Program-made: the position numbers and the translations under genes
Part shown: one piece after another, positions 54,095 through 64,000 of the stretch
Layout of the letters: each line of letters starts with the position of its first letter
How positions within the stretch are numbered: the first letter of the stretch is position 1
Assembly: GCA_023014485.1 (NCBI GenBank)
Contig: JAJOZX010000086.1
Location: 1,820,001 to 1,884,000 of the forward strand
From: Bathynomus jamesi
Lineage: Eukaryota > Arthropoda > Malacostraca > Isopoda > Cirolanidae
Length of the DNA: 64,000 bases
Reading direction: 5' to 3'
Notes under the pieces: model-generated
Told to the model about the DNA's origin: nothing
The model's database searches: none
Seen by the model: the letters and a program-made list of their open reading frames with translations, nothing else

Positions 54095-54434
54095 CGTCGT
54101 CTATCAACATGATGGTGCTCCTTGTCACTATGCCAAAATTGTTCAGGATTATCTAAATGGACGTTTTTCAAATCGCTGGATCGGACGCGGAAGCAACAGA
54201 CCTTGGCCAGCGAGATCACCAGATTTAACCCCTTTAGATTTCTTTGCATGGGGCTTTATCAAATCGCACGTCTATCAGACGAAGATTACGAGTTTTGAAA
54301 ACTTACGTACACGTATACGAACTGCTGCAGATAACATAACCCCGCAAATGCTCCAGAATGTGTTTAGAAATGCTGCGGAACGATTTGAGCTGTGCAGGGA
54401 TACTGATGGGCGTCACGTCGAATCCTACTCTTAA
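54095..54434 (+). pseudogene. Tc1-like transposase C-terminal fragment
   Basis: An open stretch on the plus strand begins at the second catalytic Asp (VYQHDGAPCHYAK), passes DYLNGRFSNRWIGRGS and ARSPDLTPLDFFAWGFIKSH (third Asp, 41 residues on), and ends RHVESYS at 54434. It belongs to the same DD41D-like family as the elements at 7.0, 9.8, 13.6, 40.7 and 49.3 kb. It joins the transposon to its left without a TIR, so a deletion or rearrangement has fused the two. The N-terminal half is absent. Confidence 0.87.
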
Positions 54435-54638
54435 TTATTTAATAAATGTTACCATTTTATCATTTTATGATTGAATTCCATATAATTTCCAAGTGCTTCA
54501 CAAAAATAGATCCTGACTAGGGTCTTGGCAGTTTGATCAATGTAAAATTTATTACATAATGTGCATGGAATTTTATATACCCAACCCTATTCATTTAAAG
54601 GAGAGTTTTTAATTAATTAATCAATTTTTAATTATTAA

Positions 54639-54726
54639 CCCTTTATGGCCGAACATTTTGCGTAGGGTTGAGTCTAAATGCGTGTATTTGAAACGTTACG
54701 TATTCGACGCACAGTGGGGTAAAGGG
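54639..54726. mobile_element. 88-bp piggyBac-type MITE
   Basis: Ends CCCTTTATGG and GGGGTAAAGGG, with TTAA at 54635-54638 and 54727-54730. It lies between the inverted and forward parts of the Penelope element. Confidence 0.65.
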
Positions 54727-54734
54727 TTAAGGAA

Positions 54735-55531
54735 GAATTCTGCCAAATTATGTTTCGTGGTTTAGATACATAGATGATGTTCTTTGTCTTTGGCCAGAAA
54801 ATTTAAATCTCAATGAATTCTTACCCAAGCTTAATAATTTAACTCCCTCTATCAATTTTACAGTTGAAATAGAAAAAGACTCATCGATCCCATTTTTAGA
54901 TGTCTTAATATAGGGATCTGGAAAAAAGTTTAGGTACAATATTTACAGAAAACCCTCTAACAATTGTTCCTATATACATTATTAGTCAGCTCACCACATT
55001 AACGTAAAACGAACCATTTTTTCTACTTTGTTCCTAAGATGCTTACAAATTCGTAGCCCAGAGTTCATTCATGATGAAATTAGTAAAATATATAAAATTG
55101 CGTTTGATTTAAAATATCCAAAGAACTGCATAGATAAATCTTTAAAAATGGCAAAGAAAACGTTCTACGAGGTAAAAGACAAGACTCCTTATACCACTAA
55201 AAACGTCTTAGCATTGCCATTTAATGAAAATTTTCTTGAACTGCCGAAATTGCTGAGGACTTTTAACGTAAATATCGCGTTCAGAAATTTAGATGTAATT
55301 AAAAACATATTGATTAAAAACTCTCCTTTAAATGAACAGGGTTGTGTATATAAAATTCCATGCATATTATGTAATAAATTTTACATTGGTCAAACTGCCA
55401 AGACCCTAGAATTACATATTAGTTTTAAGCACCATAAATATAGCATAAGAACCGGCCATGAATCTAACGCCATTTTCATTCACGTAAGAGATACCAACCA
55501 CCCAACTGATTGGAAAATGCCTTCAAATTAA
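54735..55531 (+). pseudogene. Penelope reverse transcriptase palm and GIY-YIG endonuclease
   Basis: The fragment starts inside the palm with NYVSWFRYIDDVLCLWPEN, which has the catalytic YIDD, followed by SIPFLDVLI, a stop, and KFRYNIYRKPSNN. After another break the open frame 55028-55531 gives the C-terminal linker (KIAFDLKYPKNCIDKSL) and the endonuclease: GCVYKIPCILCNKFYIGQTA with its CxxC pair, then HHKYSIRTG and an HVRDTNH motif. The GVxMG segment of the reverse transcriptase upstream of YIDD is missing. It is closer to the remnant at 384-545 than to the element at 5.2-6.5 kb, as both have the CVY...QTxKTL form. It is inactive because of stops. Confidence 0.88.
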
Positions 55532-56305
55532 TTTTTAGTAAATCTTTTGTTAGTAGGAATATAATTGAATCGAGTTGATCAAGAATAATTCTGATTATGT
55601 TCTTAATATTAGTCCTGGTCTTTACAAATTAGATTCATACATTGTCAGAAAGGTAGTGGAATATTCTGACTTCCGCATTCTTGCCACTTAATCCCGTGTT
55701 TTAAATATCTTTAACAACTGTTATCATTTTTATGTGTACACTTTAATTGTATAATTTCTTTTATACAGTATAGTTTTTTATGTATTCGATATTTTAGTAG
55801 CCTTCAGATTAAGTTATCTATTGGGGAAGTTTTAGATTGTTTTTAAATTATGTTTTTAGATTGAGTTGCCTAGTAGGAAATTTTTTCGCACCACTAATAG
55901 ATTGTGGAAAATTTTGGAATCAGCACGTGTGAATGGTTGTGTCACGGTTTTTTTCTTAGATTACTGGATTCTTGCCACTTAATTGGCTGTTTTAATTAAA
56001 TATTATTTTTAATAATTGTTATCATTTTTATGTGTACTTTTTAATTGTATAATTTCTTTTATATAGTTTTTATTTATTCGATATTTTTAGTAGCCTTTAG
56101 ATTAAGTTTTCTATTGCGGAAGTTTTATCATAGTTTGATGATGATGTTTTTAGATTGAGTTGCCTATTGGGGACTTTTTCGCTCGTGTAATTAACTCGTG
56201 TACTTTGTAAATTCTGCCTAGCTTTCCCTTGTCTCTGAAGATGTGAATATATCACGAAAGCGCTCTGACTTCGTGTTTTATTTTCCTTTTCCCTGTGGTT
56301 CCTTG

Positions 56306-56310
<5 letters not shown>
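55532..56310 (+). repeat. Penelope 3' UTR with a ~292-bp tandem duplication
   Basis: TTCTTGCCACTTAAT starts similar segments at about 55678 and 55969. Each contains GTTATCATTTTTATGTGTAC and ends with AGATTGAGTTGCCTA about 180 bases on. Confidence 0.75.

Positions 56311-56341
<31 letters not shown>
56311..56341. repeat. (TA)n microsatellite
   Basis: TA array at the end of the Penelope element. Confidence 0.9.
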
Positions 56342-56343
<2 letters not shown>

Positions 56344-56412
56344 CCGCAGTCAGAAGTGCGGCTGCGGATGTTAAAATGATGCGGATGCGGATATCCGGTC
56401 CACCACTAATAT
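56341..56412. repeat. hAT MITE end fragment
   Basis: ATGCGGATGCGGATATCCGG followed by TCCACCACTA resembles the end of a hAT MITE of the ATCCGC-iterated kind. Only one end is present. Confidence 0.5.
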
Positions 56413-56623
56413 ATATATATAGGAATGTATGTATGTGTATACGTACGCATTTACTTGTGGGCCTATACCCTACACAAGAACCGACTTACGAAATGACTTA
56501 AAACAGTCGTTGAGGAGGACTGCAGCTTTTCTCTCTGAGCGAGAGAGACGAGAGTCAAGATGTGACTACGACAAGAGTTGGTCATGGAAAGGGCTTCGCC
56601 TCTCCTCTTTTAATAACGTAGAG

Positions 56624-58223
56624 CAGGGGTTCTCAACCTTTTTGATACCATGGAACCCCAAACGAATTGCTTACTTGTCATGGAACCCCAAACCCTATCA
56701 TAAGAGAAAAGCATGGACATCACATGTTATATATTTGCACATAATACATTAATAAAAATATATTGCAATAGTGTTGTGTAACTGCTACCCAATTCTTCAC
56801 ACAAATAAGCAAAAAGTCTCGTATTTAATGCCCTGGCTTTAATAAAATTAACACACTGTACTGCTTCATCAAGCACAGTTTTTAGTGTGTCAGGTATTTT
56901 TTTTCACTGCTAGTGCTTGCCGATGAATGATGCAGTGACTACTTGTACAGTTTGGTGCGACTGTCTTTATTCGCGCAATAAACCCACGATGTCTGTCAGT
57001 CATTGCTTTCGCGCCATCAGTACAGACATCATCACAATGCTCCCATACAAGTTCTTTTTCAACGAGGTTGAATATTTCCTCCCCAGTAATATGTGTTTTT
57101 AACGTTTTGCAAAAGAGCATTTCTTCTTCGACTTCATTTTCGTGTATGTACCTCACAAATACGAGTAGAACAGCGAGATTAGCAACGTCTGTTGTCTCAT
57201 CAAGTTGTAGAGAGAAGCAACCACTACCTTTGATACGTGTCATTAATTCAGTTTCGATATCGTTGCTCAAGTCAAGAATTCGTCTCGAAACTGTAGAGTT
57301 CGAAAGTGGAAGAGTTTTAATTGCACTTAATTGTTTTTCTCCTAGCATGCACGAAACAATGTCTTGCGCACAGGGCTTTTACGAGAGTTTCTCCAATCAC
57401 ATGAGCTTCACTGAAGTAGCAATGCGGTAGCTTACTCTGTATGATGCTTCGCATGCGTTTTCATTAGCTCCCTTAGTAGCGTGATCCATCAAATGCTGAG
57501 ACTGTTTAAACTCGTCCTTCTTACGTTGGAAAAAACTGATTGGTTTGTCTTTATACTGACTATGCCGTCTCTCAAAATGCCTTTGCACCTTGGTAGGCAC
57601 CATAGAACTGTTACGTAAAACTTGGCGACACAACAAGCACTGACCATTAGGCACACTGGACCGTCGCTGATAAATCCAAAAGCTAAATACTTTTCGTCAT
57701 ATTTTCTGATTTTCAACGCTTTGTTTTCAACACAGCACACTTGGTCACCATCAGTTTCTTTGTTGTGCTCATTATCACCATCATTCACCTTTCTTTTCAT
57801 ACTGCCGCTCTTTAACCAGTTATCCATGATGAAAGTTTAAATCAGTAATCAGAGTTATGTGACAATCAACAACACCTCACGCGCTGGCAGCGGATGCTAT
57901 ACTATGCTGAGACTGATGAGTTGCTTGCTGTCTACACGGTAACGCCTGCCCTCTGCGACGAATGCGTCTTAACGTGTTCGAACGCCTTGTAACCTAATGT
58001 ATCGACCATCTATTGCAGTTTGATTTGTAGGACAATTTGCATGAAATAGAAAAGAAAACAATTAATATCAAATTTTGTGGATAAAATTTCCATGTTAGGT
58101 TGAACACACACAAAAATAAAAATAATAGTTATGAATGTCAGTAAATGTTTTTATCCATCATTACTGCTTTTCTCTCGCGGAACCCCTGCAACCACTCTGC
58201 GGAACCGAGGTTGAGAACCGCTG
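56624..58223 (-). mobile_element. hAT transposon with TIRs and TSDs
   Basis: 1600 bp with ends CAGGGGTTCTCAACCTTTTT and GAGGTTGAGAACCGCTG. The 8-bp duplications are ACGTAGAG (56616-56623) and TCGTAGAG (58224-58231), which differ in the first base. The transposase on the minus strand lacks its C-terminal part. Confidence 0.92.
56887..57828 (-). pseudogene. hAT transposase with BED zinc finger, C-terminally truncated
   Basis: From the Met at 57827 (MDNWLKSGSMKRKV) the protein has a charged N-terminus, then a BED-type zinc finger in another frame (QCLLCRQVLRNSSMVPTKVQ with RHFERRHSQY). A helical stretch (SYRVSYRIA) follows. After a further shift, the part up to the first catalytic residues reads TVSRRILDLSNDIETELMTR, SGCFSLQLDETTDVANLAVL and WEHCDDVCTDGAKAMTDRHR. 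The Asp in LQLDETTD and that in CTDGAKAM are the first two catalytic positions of hAT. The frame ends at TSSHCIIHRQALAVKK, so the large insertion domain, the catalytic Glu and the dimerisation domain are deleted. The closest type is the ZBED5/SCAND3-like group. Confidence 0.9.
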
Positions 58224-58231
58224 TCGTAGAG

Positions 58232-58860
58232 CATTCTAATGATAGTTAATCCGTTCCCACAGTGAGATTGAAACCCATTTTAGCAGGGGAATGAAATAGA
58301 TTCTACCATGGCAGAGCGCAATATTTTAACTTCCTCAAACAAAGTTACCTAGCTAATTCTCTTGAGTATTAGCTTGAACCTTATTTAGTGTAACTTGGTT
58401 GTTATCTACGAATAAAATGTAGTTTTAGTAATATTGTTCCTCACATTCACACATGGTAGTATTACTAATAGGCTAGGCCGTCCATGATCATGAAGCCTAT
58501 TACATAGAGGAATTAAGAAATGAGAGTAGGCCAAGAAAGGTTGTTTCTTTCACACCATGACCAAGAATGGAGATCATGATCAAATGCTTAGGATCTAAAT
58601 TTAACACTAAAACTTAATATGAAATGAATTTAATTTCTTGCAAACTTTAAGCCTAAACTAGCCAGACATGCGATGAACATCCAAAATCTCAAATAAGCGG
58701 GAAAATGCAAGTGCAATGATAAGATGATGTGGTGATATACGATGATTCGGAGGTTATATATAGAGAGGGAAGGGGGGTTAATGCGAAGAAGCGGATGTGC
58801 GACCATTGGAGACGATTCGCGAGTTGTCTGTATATTTCTTACCTTTCTTACCAGGCGCCT
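58232..58860. other. Gene-free region, probably LINE 3' flank
   Basis: No gene recognised. The right part is probably the 3' UTR of the minus-strand LINE at 58868. Confidence 0.4.
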
Positions 58861-58867
58861 GGTAGAC

Positions 58868-59630
58868 CTAAAGCGGTCTGTCAGTTGGGAGCCGTCGGAC
58901 GAGACTCCTCCATGCCTCACGATCTCCACACATCAAGTTCACCCGTTGGAGACTGATTCCACACTTTTCGACAGCACTCTTGATGTTATCCATCCATCGG
59001 ATCTTGGGTCTTCCAACTGGTCTTCTGTTTTGAGGGGCCCATTCCAGCATTCTTCTTGCTGTCCTTTCCATCGGCATTCGTTGCACATGCCCGTACCATC
59101 TCAGTTGGTTCCTCTCAATATTCTCATTAACCGAAGTTACACCAAATCGCCTTCTTATTTCAGTGTTCCTTATTTTATCCAATCTACTTACTCCTTCTAT
59201 CAATCTCAGGACCCTCATTTCAGCTGCTTGCAGTTTTCCCTCGTCCTTGCGGTTAGGGCCCAAGTCTCGCTGCCGTATAGTAAGATTGGTTTCAATATTG
59301 TTGAGTATATATGCGTTTTTACCTTTTTAGGGATGTTTTGATCTTTCAATAGGGGGTACAGGAAGGAAATATTTCTGCTATATTTAGCAATTCTTTCATT
59401 CACCTCTGCATCCATACCCGCATAATTTGCTATCACACTACCAAGGTATTTAAATGTGTCCGTCTTTTTCATTTCCCTTCCCCTAACAAAGATTCCATTC
59501 TCGTTCGCTCCCCTCGTTACCACCATATATTCAGTTTTATCATAATTCAGTTTCAGTCCATACTCCCTCAATCTCTCATCCCACCTCTGCATAATTCTCT
59601 CCAGGGATTGTGCTGTGTATATGACTTTTA
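58868..59630 (-). pseudogene. LINE (RTE/BovB-like) reverse transcriptase C-terminus
   Basis: Two minus-strand frames make the C-terminal part of a non-LTR retrotransposon ORF2. The first (59592-59215) starts beyond the catalytic palm: LKLNYDKTEYMVVTRGANEN, DTFKYLGSVIANYAGMDAEV, then KTHIYSTILKPILLYGSETW. The second (59263-58868) continues LQAAEMRVLRLIEGVSRLDK, IRNTEIRRRFGV, RNQLRWYGHVQRMPMER and GRPKIRWMDNI. The YLGS, LLYGSE, LRWYGH and GRP..RW motifs in this order are typical of RTE-clade and related elements. The 5' part, with the catalytic YxDD, is absent. One frameshift near 59240 joins the frames. Confidence 0.85.
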
Positions 59631-59814
59631 TAATTCATTTTTTCGTCTAAATTAATGCCAAGCACTTTAACCTCATTCATCTTTGCAAGACTGGTATTCC
59701 CAATATTTTTTGACAGTTTGTATTTATATGTTTTGCGGTAATAATCATATAAGATGACTTTGTCAGTTTCAATAAAACTTTATTAGCACACTTTCTCAAT
59801 CCTTTTCTGTCCAA

Positions 59815-60060
59815 CTATCTAATGCAAGGGTTAATCGGTATGTTCAGTCTTTCATCTACTCAACCGGTTAATTCTGGAACACTCTTCCTCAATCCAGCTT
59901 TCCTCCCGTCTATGCCCTCCCATCTTTCAAACGCAGTGTGTCTAGGCATCTCGAAAACTCCGGACCTTGATTTTGGCTCTCTTCTTCTTCTATGGGAGGG
60001 GCGCTTTTGCGGGCATTTTCCCTTGGCCCCTCCTTTCTGCATAAAAAAAATCCATTTATA
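59815..60060 (+). pseudogene. LINE C-terminal fragment
   Basis: A plus-strand frame contains a GKLWNTLPQSSFPPVY-like segment (STG, FWNTLPQSSFPPVYALPSF) and KRSVSRHLE. This is a C-terminal tail common in Jockey/CR1-group ORF2 proteins. It stops in an A-run, which may be the poly(A) tail. It lies between two minus-strand LINE pieces and so is a separate insertion. Confidence 0.6.
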
Positions 60061-60189
60061 CACATGCTCTAATTGCCTGTTCGTTTCATTTATCAGACTG
60101 TCTAAATTATGATGTGTAGAGTAAGTGTGATATTATCTGTTATGTATATTGTAAGCAATTTAGTGTGGTTGAGTGATGGAAATCGATGA

Positions 60190-60800
60190 CGTGAATGAGA
60201 TCCTTGCGATATCCCACTAGTTGCATCATTTTGTCGGAAAAATTATCTTTTTAATCTAATGTACTGATGACGATTTGTCAGATACGATTTGAACCAATCG
60301 GGGATATTTCCTTTTATTCCGTATTCGTGAAGTATATTCAATAAAATTTCATGCGAAAGTGTATCAAATGCTTTTGACAAGTCGAAGAAGACAAAGGCAG
60401 TGTTTTTTGTTGTTTAGGTTCTGATAGACATTTCCTAATAGTATGGCATCTTCCGTTGTATGCTCACCTCACCTTGAGTTAAAATATCGTATTTGATTAA
60501 GAATTTAATTTATTGTATACAAATTTTTCAAATAATTTCCTTAAGGTTGGTAATAAGGAAATGGGGAGTGTCTGGGTTTTCTAACTTAAACGCAGGGCAT
60601 ACTCTCGCTTCCTTTAGAGTTTAGACTGTCGTGGAATATACCCAGTGTTACTGAAGATGGGTATTGCAATCTCATCGGATACTAATTTGCATACTTTTAC
60701 CGGGTTTTTATTGATGTCAGAATCTTTATTTTTCAGATTTTTTAATGTTAAAGAGATATCGTTCGATAGGATTGAATCAAAGAAAAATTAATTTGGATTT
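60190..60800 (-). pseudogene. LINE (Jockey/CR1-like) reverse transcriptase palm fragment
   Basis: The minus strand reads, in broken frames, NKNPVKVCKLVSDEIAIPI, then a PISLLPTLRKLFEKFVYNKL segment, and the palm motif VFFDLSKAFDTLSHEILLNI with GIKGNIPDWFKSYLTNRHQY. The block order (RPISLLP, FEKxVYxxL, FxDLSKAFDT, WFKSYLxxR) is the reverse transcriptase of the Jockey/CR1 group up to the first catalytic Asp. The YxDD part should follow at lower coordinates but is not recognisable. Several frameshifts make it dead. Confidence 0.82.
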
Positions 60801-60943
60801 GGTTTGGCATGTATTGTTAGCAGTGAGTGTCAGTATTTAGAAATGAGGCCGATATTTGCAAAGTTGTTCAATAAACATATCAAAAATAAATATATATATA
60901 TATATAATAAATATATAATAAATACATAATACAGAATAATAAA

Positions 60944-61197
60944 TGCGGCGTCGCCTTCCGGAGGCGTCTTATCGCCACCGAGGAAGTTCAGAGAAAAAGT
61001 GATGTGAAGATAATAAAAATAAATGATGAGATTTGCCCGCTTTCTCACTCCCCCTCCCCATAAGGGACTGAAGATATTGCAGTTCCTTAACGGTCTTATG
61101 CAATATAACCGCATTCAGGACACTTTTGGCCACATTTTTCGGCCATAAAAGAAAAATGCATTGTCGCGGGGATAAGAAGCCTCCGAAAGGCGACGCC
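60944..61197. mobile_element. Short inverted-repeat element (MITE-like)
   Basis: Starts GGCGTCGCCTTCCGGAGGC and ends GCCTCCGAAAGGCGACGCC, inverted ends of about 27 bases enclosing about 200 bases with no gene. Its target duplication is unclear. Confidence 0.6.
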
Positions 61198-62221
61198 TCA
61201 ATCATACCTGATTAGTAATTTTTTATATTGTTTAAAAACCTTATTTTTGAAGGTGAATTTTTTCCCCCAAAAAATAATGCCAGAAAAGATGCCGTAGGTC
61301 GAAACAAATCACAAATCTTTCCGTCATATTCCTTACCCGCTTGCTTTGTCAAGAGGGGGTCATTATCTATGTTGCTCATTAATAGGGTGAAGGGCTAAAG
61401 CTTCAAAGGGATGTTTTACATGTTGTTCTCCAGAAACAAGATTTGTGAAAGGAGTCTTTCGGTGACTCATTGAAAGATCCTTTACATCCTCCGCACTTGA
61501 CAATAGTTTTCTCAATGCAGAAGGGCTGAAGAACCACTCAGCGAAAATAGTTTTGGTAACGTTTCTATCATTAATTTTGCTTACAGTTTTCACCGAAAAC
61601 GTACTTTCATTTAGTCGTTTCATACCTACGACGTCAGTGGAAGTTCTGAAGCTTGACCCAAATCTGCTTCTGAAGCAAGAACTGTCGTTAGAATTATGAC
61701 GAAATTAGATAAACAAAACTTTAAACATTTCGAAACTTCTGCTCAAAATGATCAATTTTATTTTTTCCAAAATAAGTAAACGAAGTGCGAAAATTTAACC
61801 AACGCCAGAACCAAGAATAAATAAAACAAGATTTCTTATAAATTACTTAATTAATCTGGAAAGTTGTAAATATACGACAAAATTCCTCTCGAAAGCAGCA
61901 TAAATAAACTCAATCTTTCACACTTTCAAATTTGGTTTCGCTTTTATAAACAGTCGGACAAGTTACAATTCCATTACAGACATTTACGTTCCTTGAAGAA
62001 TAAAAAGCTATAAGGTCAAGTTCAGTTGAAGACGCGTTTCATGTTTTCTAAATGAAGACGAGTTTTCTAAGAAGACAATTTCGGTTAATTTCACGTACAT
62101 TACCAATTGAGAAGGGCTCGCGAGGAGCCGAAACTGAATTGGTGTTAAGAAATAAAAATTTACGTCTTCACTGAAGAGTGGTTTCCTTCTACATACTTCG
62201 TCGCGACAGTGCGTTATTTTA

Positions 62222-62274
<53 letters not shown>

Positions 62275-63125
62275 AAATGCCTAATTAAAATAAGCTACGA
62301 ATAATTAAATAAACTTAACAAACTCTAAAACCACTTTCCACTTTTGTTCTGCCGATGAAAAGACATAATCACCCGCGTTTAGTGCCCAATTCAATCCCCA
62401 ATTCAGTGCCCAAATGCCCAAATAATTTCTTTAATGAACTGTTTCTGCCCATTAGCATTCAAGTTTGTAATACGAAAATAGTTCTCCTTTTTATCTCACT
62501 GCGAAAACGATCTTGAGAACACGCGCGACTGTTCAATTTTAATCCCTGCAGGACGAATGGTTTATTTTTGTTTTTGTTACACATTCGCGCGACTGCAGGC
62601 ATCTGTTATGGTGTACATAGCATATATTTATTCTTTCGAGCTGTTGTTGTCGAGTTTTTTTAGTTGTGAAGTGGTTTTGCTAAAATGATTTATTAAAATG
62701 GTGTAATTACTTTCGAGTATTTAGGATTTTCATTCCCTAAACATGTTGTTGGGTGTGTATTTAAAGTTGTTTTACTGTATGTTGTTTCTATTAATGGTAG
62801 AAACATTTAAGTTCAACTTGACTTAACATTCACAACCCAACTAAACCTTAAAGGCGTACTCAATAAGCAAACTCTTTCACCATCAACCCAAGCGTGAACT
62901 CTCTAAAACCAATCTGAGAAATGGGTATAGGGGTGCAATGATGAGCCCGTTGCGCATAATATATTTGGCTCGACCCAGTTCACTTTTTAAATGGGACTTA
63001 TTTTCCCCGGCTGGTGGCGTTACAGCCGTCTCGGCACCTCTGTTGGACGAATGACGTAAAACGCATCAACCACTCAACCTTTCACCATCACCATTTAACC
63101 TAATAATAATAGTAATATAATGATT
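61198..63125. other. Mostly unassigned region
   Basis: A minus-strand frame of 86 residues (61363-61623) has no family signature. It could be a fragment of a retroelement or an exon, and I do not annotate it. A (TA)n array lies at 62226-62269. The rest is AT-rich and featureless to me. Confidence 0.45.
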
Positions 63126-63129
63126 CAGA

Positions 63130-63290
63130 AGGGCCAGAAACTGGCACACCGCTCAGGCAAATTCATCCAGCCCATTGCTATAAATCCGGTATTATTAGTA
63201 CGAGCACCATCGCGATTCGAACCTCCGATCTCAATGTCATCACTTCCCTCATAGGGAAACGGTGTTACCCACTGAGCTGCGGGCGGACAC
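63130..63290 (-). repeat. tRNA-derived SINE
   Basis: On the minus strand, CCGCAGCTCAGTGGGTAACA (box A type) is followed by GGAGGTTCGAATCGCG (box B) about 50 bases on, then a body with TGGATGAATTTGCCTGAGCG. The anticodon region is longer than a tRNA permits, so this is a SINE head. Confidence 0.65.
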
Positions 63291-63299
63291 TGGTTTCGC

Positions 63300-63856
63300 T
63301 TAACGTAACTCTAAAACTGAACTGAATTAAACTCTGCAGCAGGAAATCGTGTTATGTAAACAAAGATTCTTTGACACTGCATAGTATTGTTGGGTTACGT
63401 CGTCGTCGTTGGCCTAGGCAAGCTACGGCTTGGGACCGTAGCGCATCTATCCGGTATAGGTTAACCTGGATGATGTAGCCATAAGCACTGCCGCTAGTTA
63501 AGTGCCAACCAGTGATTATCTCACTAGCCGTATTGAGTCCGTTAGGCGAAACTGCGACAGTACCAAAGGTGGAAAATATAACCTTTGGTTTTCTATTATT
63601 TATTTGTAAAATGGACATGGTATTAGATTAAAAAAATATTTGAATATAAATAATTAACTGACAATTGTGATATATAATTAATTATGTTTACATACAATAA
63701 AATAATATAGTATACATAAAATTAGTATTAATGTGGTTCACAATTGAATTATAATGGGGTAACTAATTTAAAATGAATTTATACTATTCCGAAATTCAAG
63801 ACGGTAAAATTAACATTTATCTTGAAACTAAAATAAGAGTATTCACTACACACTCC
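63300..63856 (-). repeat. Probable Ty3/Gypsy LTR
   Basis: On the minus strand, a purine tract GGTGGGGGAG (63860-63869 region) is followed by TGTGTAGTGAATACTC, a typical polypurine tract and LTR start. The far end is uncertain and is set by the change to SINE sequence near 63290. Confidence 0.5.
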
Positions 63857-64000
63857 CCCACCAGAGAGGAAGTTCAAAGAGTTCCGAACGACACAGATTT
63901 CCGCTGAACCTTTTTGGTAGCTACATGTACCTCACTTAAGGTTGATTCCAAAAACGCAGGCTTAAGACGATCGATAGAAACCTTGTCGACCTTGGAACCG
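63857..64000 (-). pseudogene. Ty3/Gypsy polyprotein C-terminal end
   Basis: The minus strand enters from the window edge reading GSKVDKVSIDRLKPAFLEST, then a Lys/Arg-rich tail KKVQRKSVSFGTL and a stop. The VSIDRLKPAFL motif is the standard end of the integrase in Ty3/Gypsy polyproteins, and a Gly-rich polypurine tract follows at once. The rest of the element lies beyond the window, so its state cannot be judged. The visible codons are open up to the stop. Confidence 0.72.

Larger units (their letters stand above)
54480..56310 (+). mobile_element. Penelope-like element with inverted 5' piece
   Basis: 54480-54634 is the reverse complement of about 55310-55430 in the endonuclease region. Beyond it lie a short piggyBac-type MITE and then a truncated reverse transcriptase in forward orientation. 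This is the same inverted-head structure as in the element at 4.8-6.8 kb. The element ends with TATCACGAAAGCGC and TTCCCTGTGGTTCC before a TA array, matching the ends at 1-143 and 815-867. Confidence 0.85.

Noticed and set aside
61363..61623. 86-residue minus-strand ORF as a gene
   Set aside because: It has no motif, promoter or neighbour to support it. It stays unassigned.

Overview
This window is eukaryotic, repeat-dense DNA. It has long (TA)n, (CA)n and (CT)n arrays, spliced-type signals, and transposons of at least eight kinds, many nested in one another. Penelope-like elements, ITm (IS630/Tc1/mariner) elements with a DD41D-type spacing, RTE- and Jockey/CR1-like LINE pieces, tRNA-derived SINEs and a Polinton/Maverick together point to an arthropod. 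A decapod crustacean is plausible, but that is inference; there is no species marker. I see no convincing host housekeeping gene. The best candidate for a non-transposon gene is a short TATA-driven, apparently spliced ORF at 19.2-21.7 kb, and its identity is unknown.

Layout. 0-9.3 kb: a palindromic Penelope end, a Penelope GIY-YIG remnant, a mariner with clear TIRs (1.49-2.92 kb), a 301-bp hAT MITE, then a nest bounded by an outer inverted repeat (4.56/8.06 kb) that holds a Penelope element with exactly matching 441-bp inverted arms and an internally deleted Tc1-like element with about 150-bp TIRs. 9.4-15.4 kb: SINE heads, Tc1-like remnants, a 201-bp MITE, a mariner with a second Tc1-like element nested in its 3' end, and a Penelope 3' end. 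16-18.2 kb: a decayed gene of a large arthropod family of unassigned DDE-like proteins. 19.1-21.9 kb: TATA promoter and small gene, with LINE fragments in its apparent intron.

21.9-39.8 kb is a decayed Polinton/Maverick. On the minus strand are the adenovirus-type protease, double-jelly-roll major capsid protein, a small basic protein, minor capsid (penton) protein, chromodomain integrase, two conserved Polinton proteins of unknown role and the packaging ATPase. On the plus strand are the protein-primed DNA polymerase B and, to its right, a set of compact unrecognised ORFs. Two other DNA transposons interrupt it: a CACTG-ended element with a 3-bp target duplication inside the integrase (26.39-28.76 kb), and a TTAGGGTG-ended element with a D-D34E-like protein just after polymerase B (34.90-37.63 kb). 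A second copy of the latter family lies at 51.4-54.1 kb on the minus strand.

39.8-56.6 kb: a tandem-repeat tract with a pogo-like MITE, a near-complete Tc1-like element, a 6.7-kb LTR-like insertion that splits a dispersed repeat, a palindromic hAT MITE with perfect 8-bp TSDs, two tiny piggyBac-type MITEs, a Tc1-like element broken by a hAT remnant, the second TTAGGGTG-ended element, and another Penelope element with an inverted 5' piece. 56.6-64 kb: a BED-finger hAT element with TIRs and TSDs, RTE-like and Jockey/CR1-like LINE fragments, a short inverted-repeat element, a SINE and, at the very edge, the end of a Ty3/Gypsy polyprotein with its LTR.

Nearly all coding regions carry frameshifts and stops, so the window reads as a layered transposon graveyard. 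The TIRs, TSDs and nesting let the order of insertion be read. The most interesting material is the TTAGGGTG-ended DDE family, the CACTG-ended element with its unclassified transposase, and the unknown right-arm genes of the Polinton.
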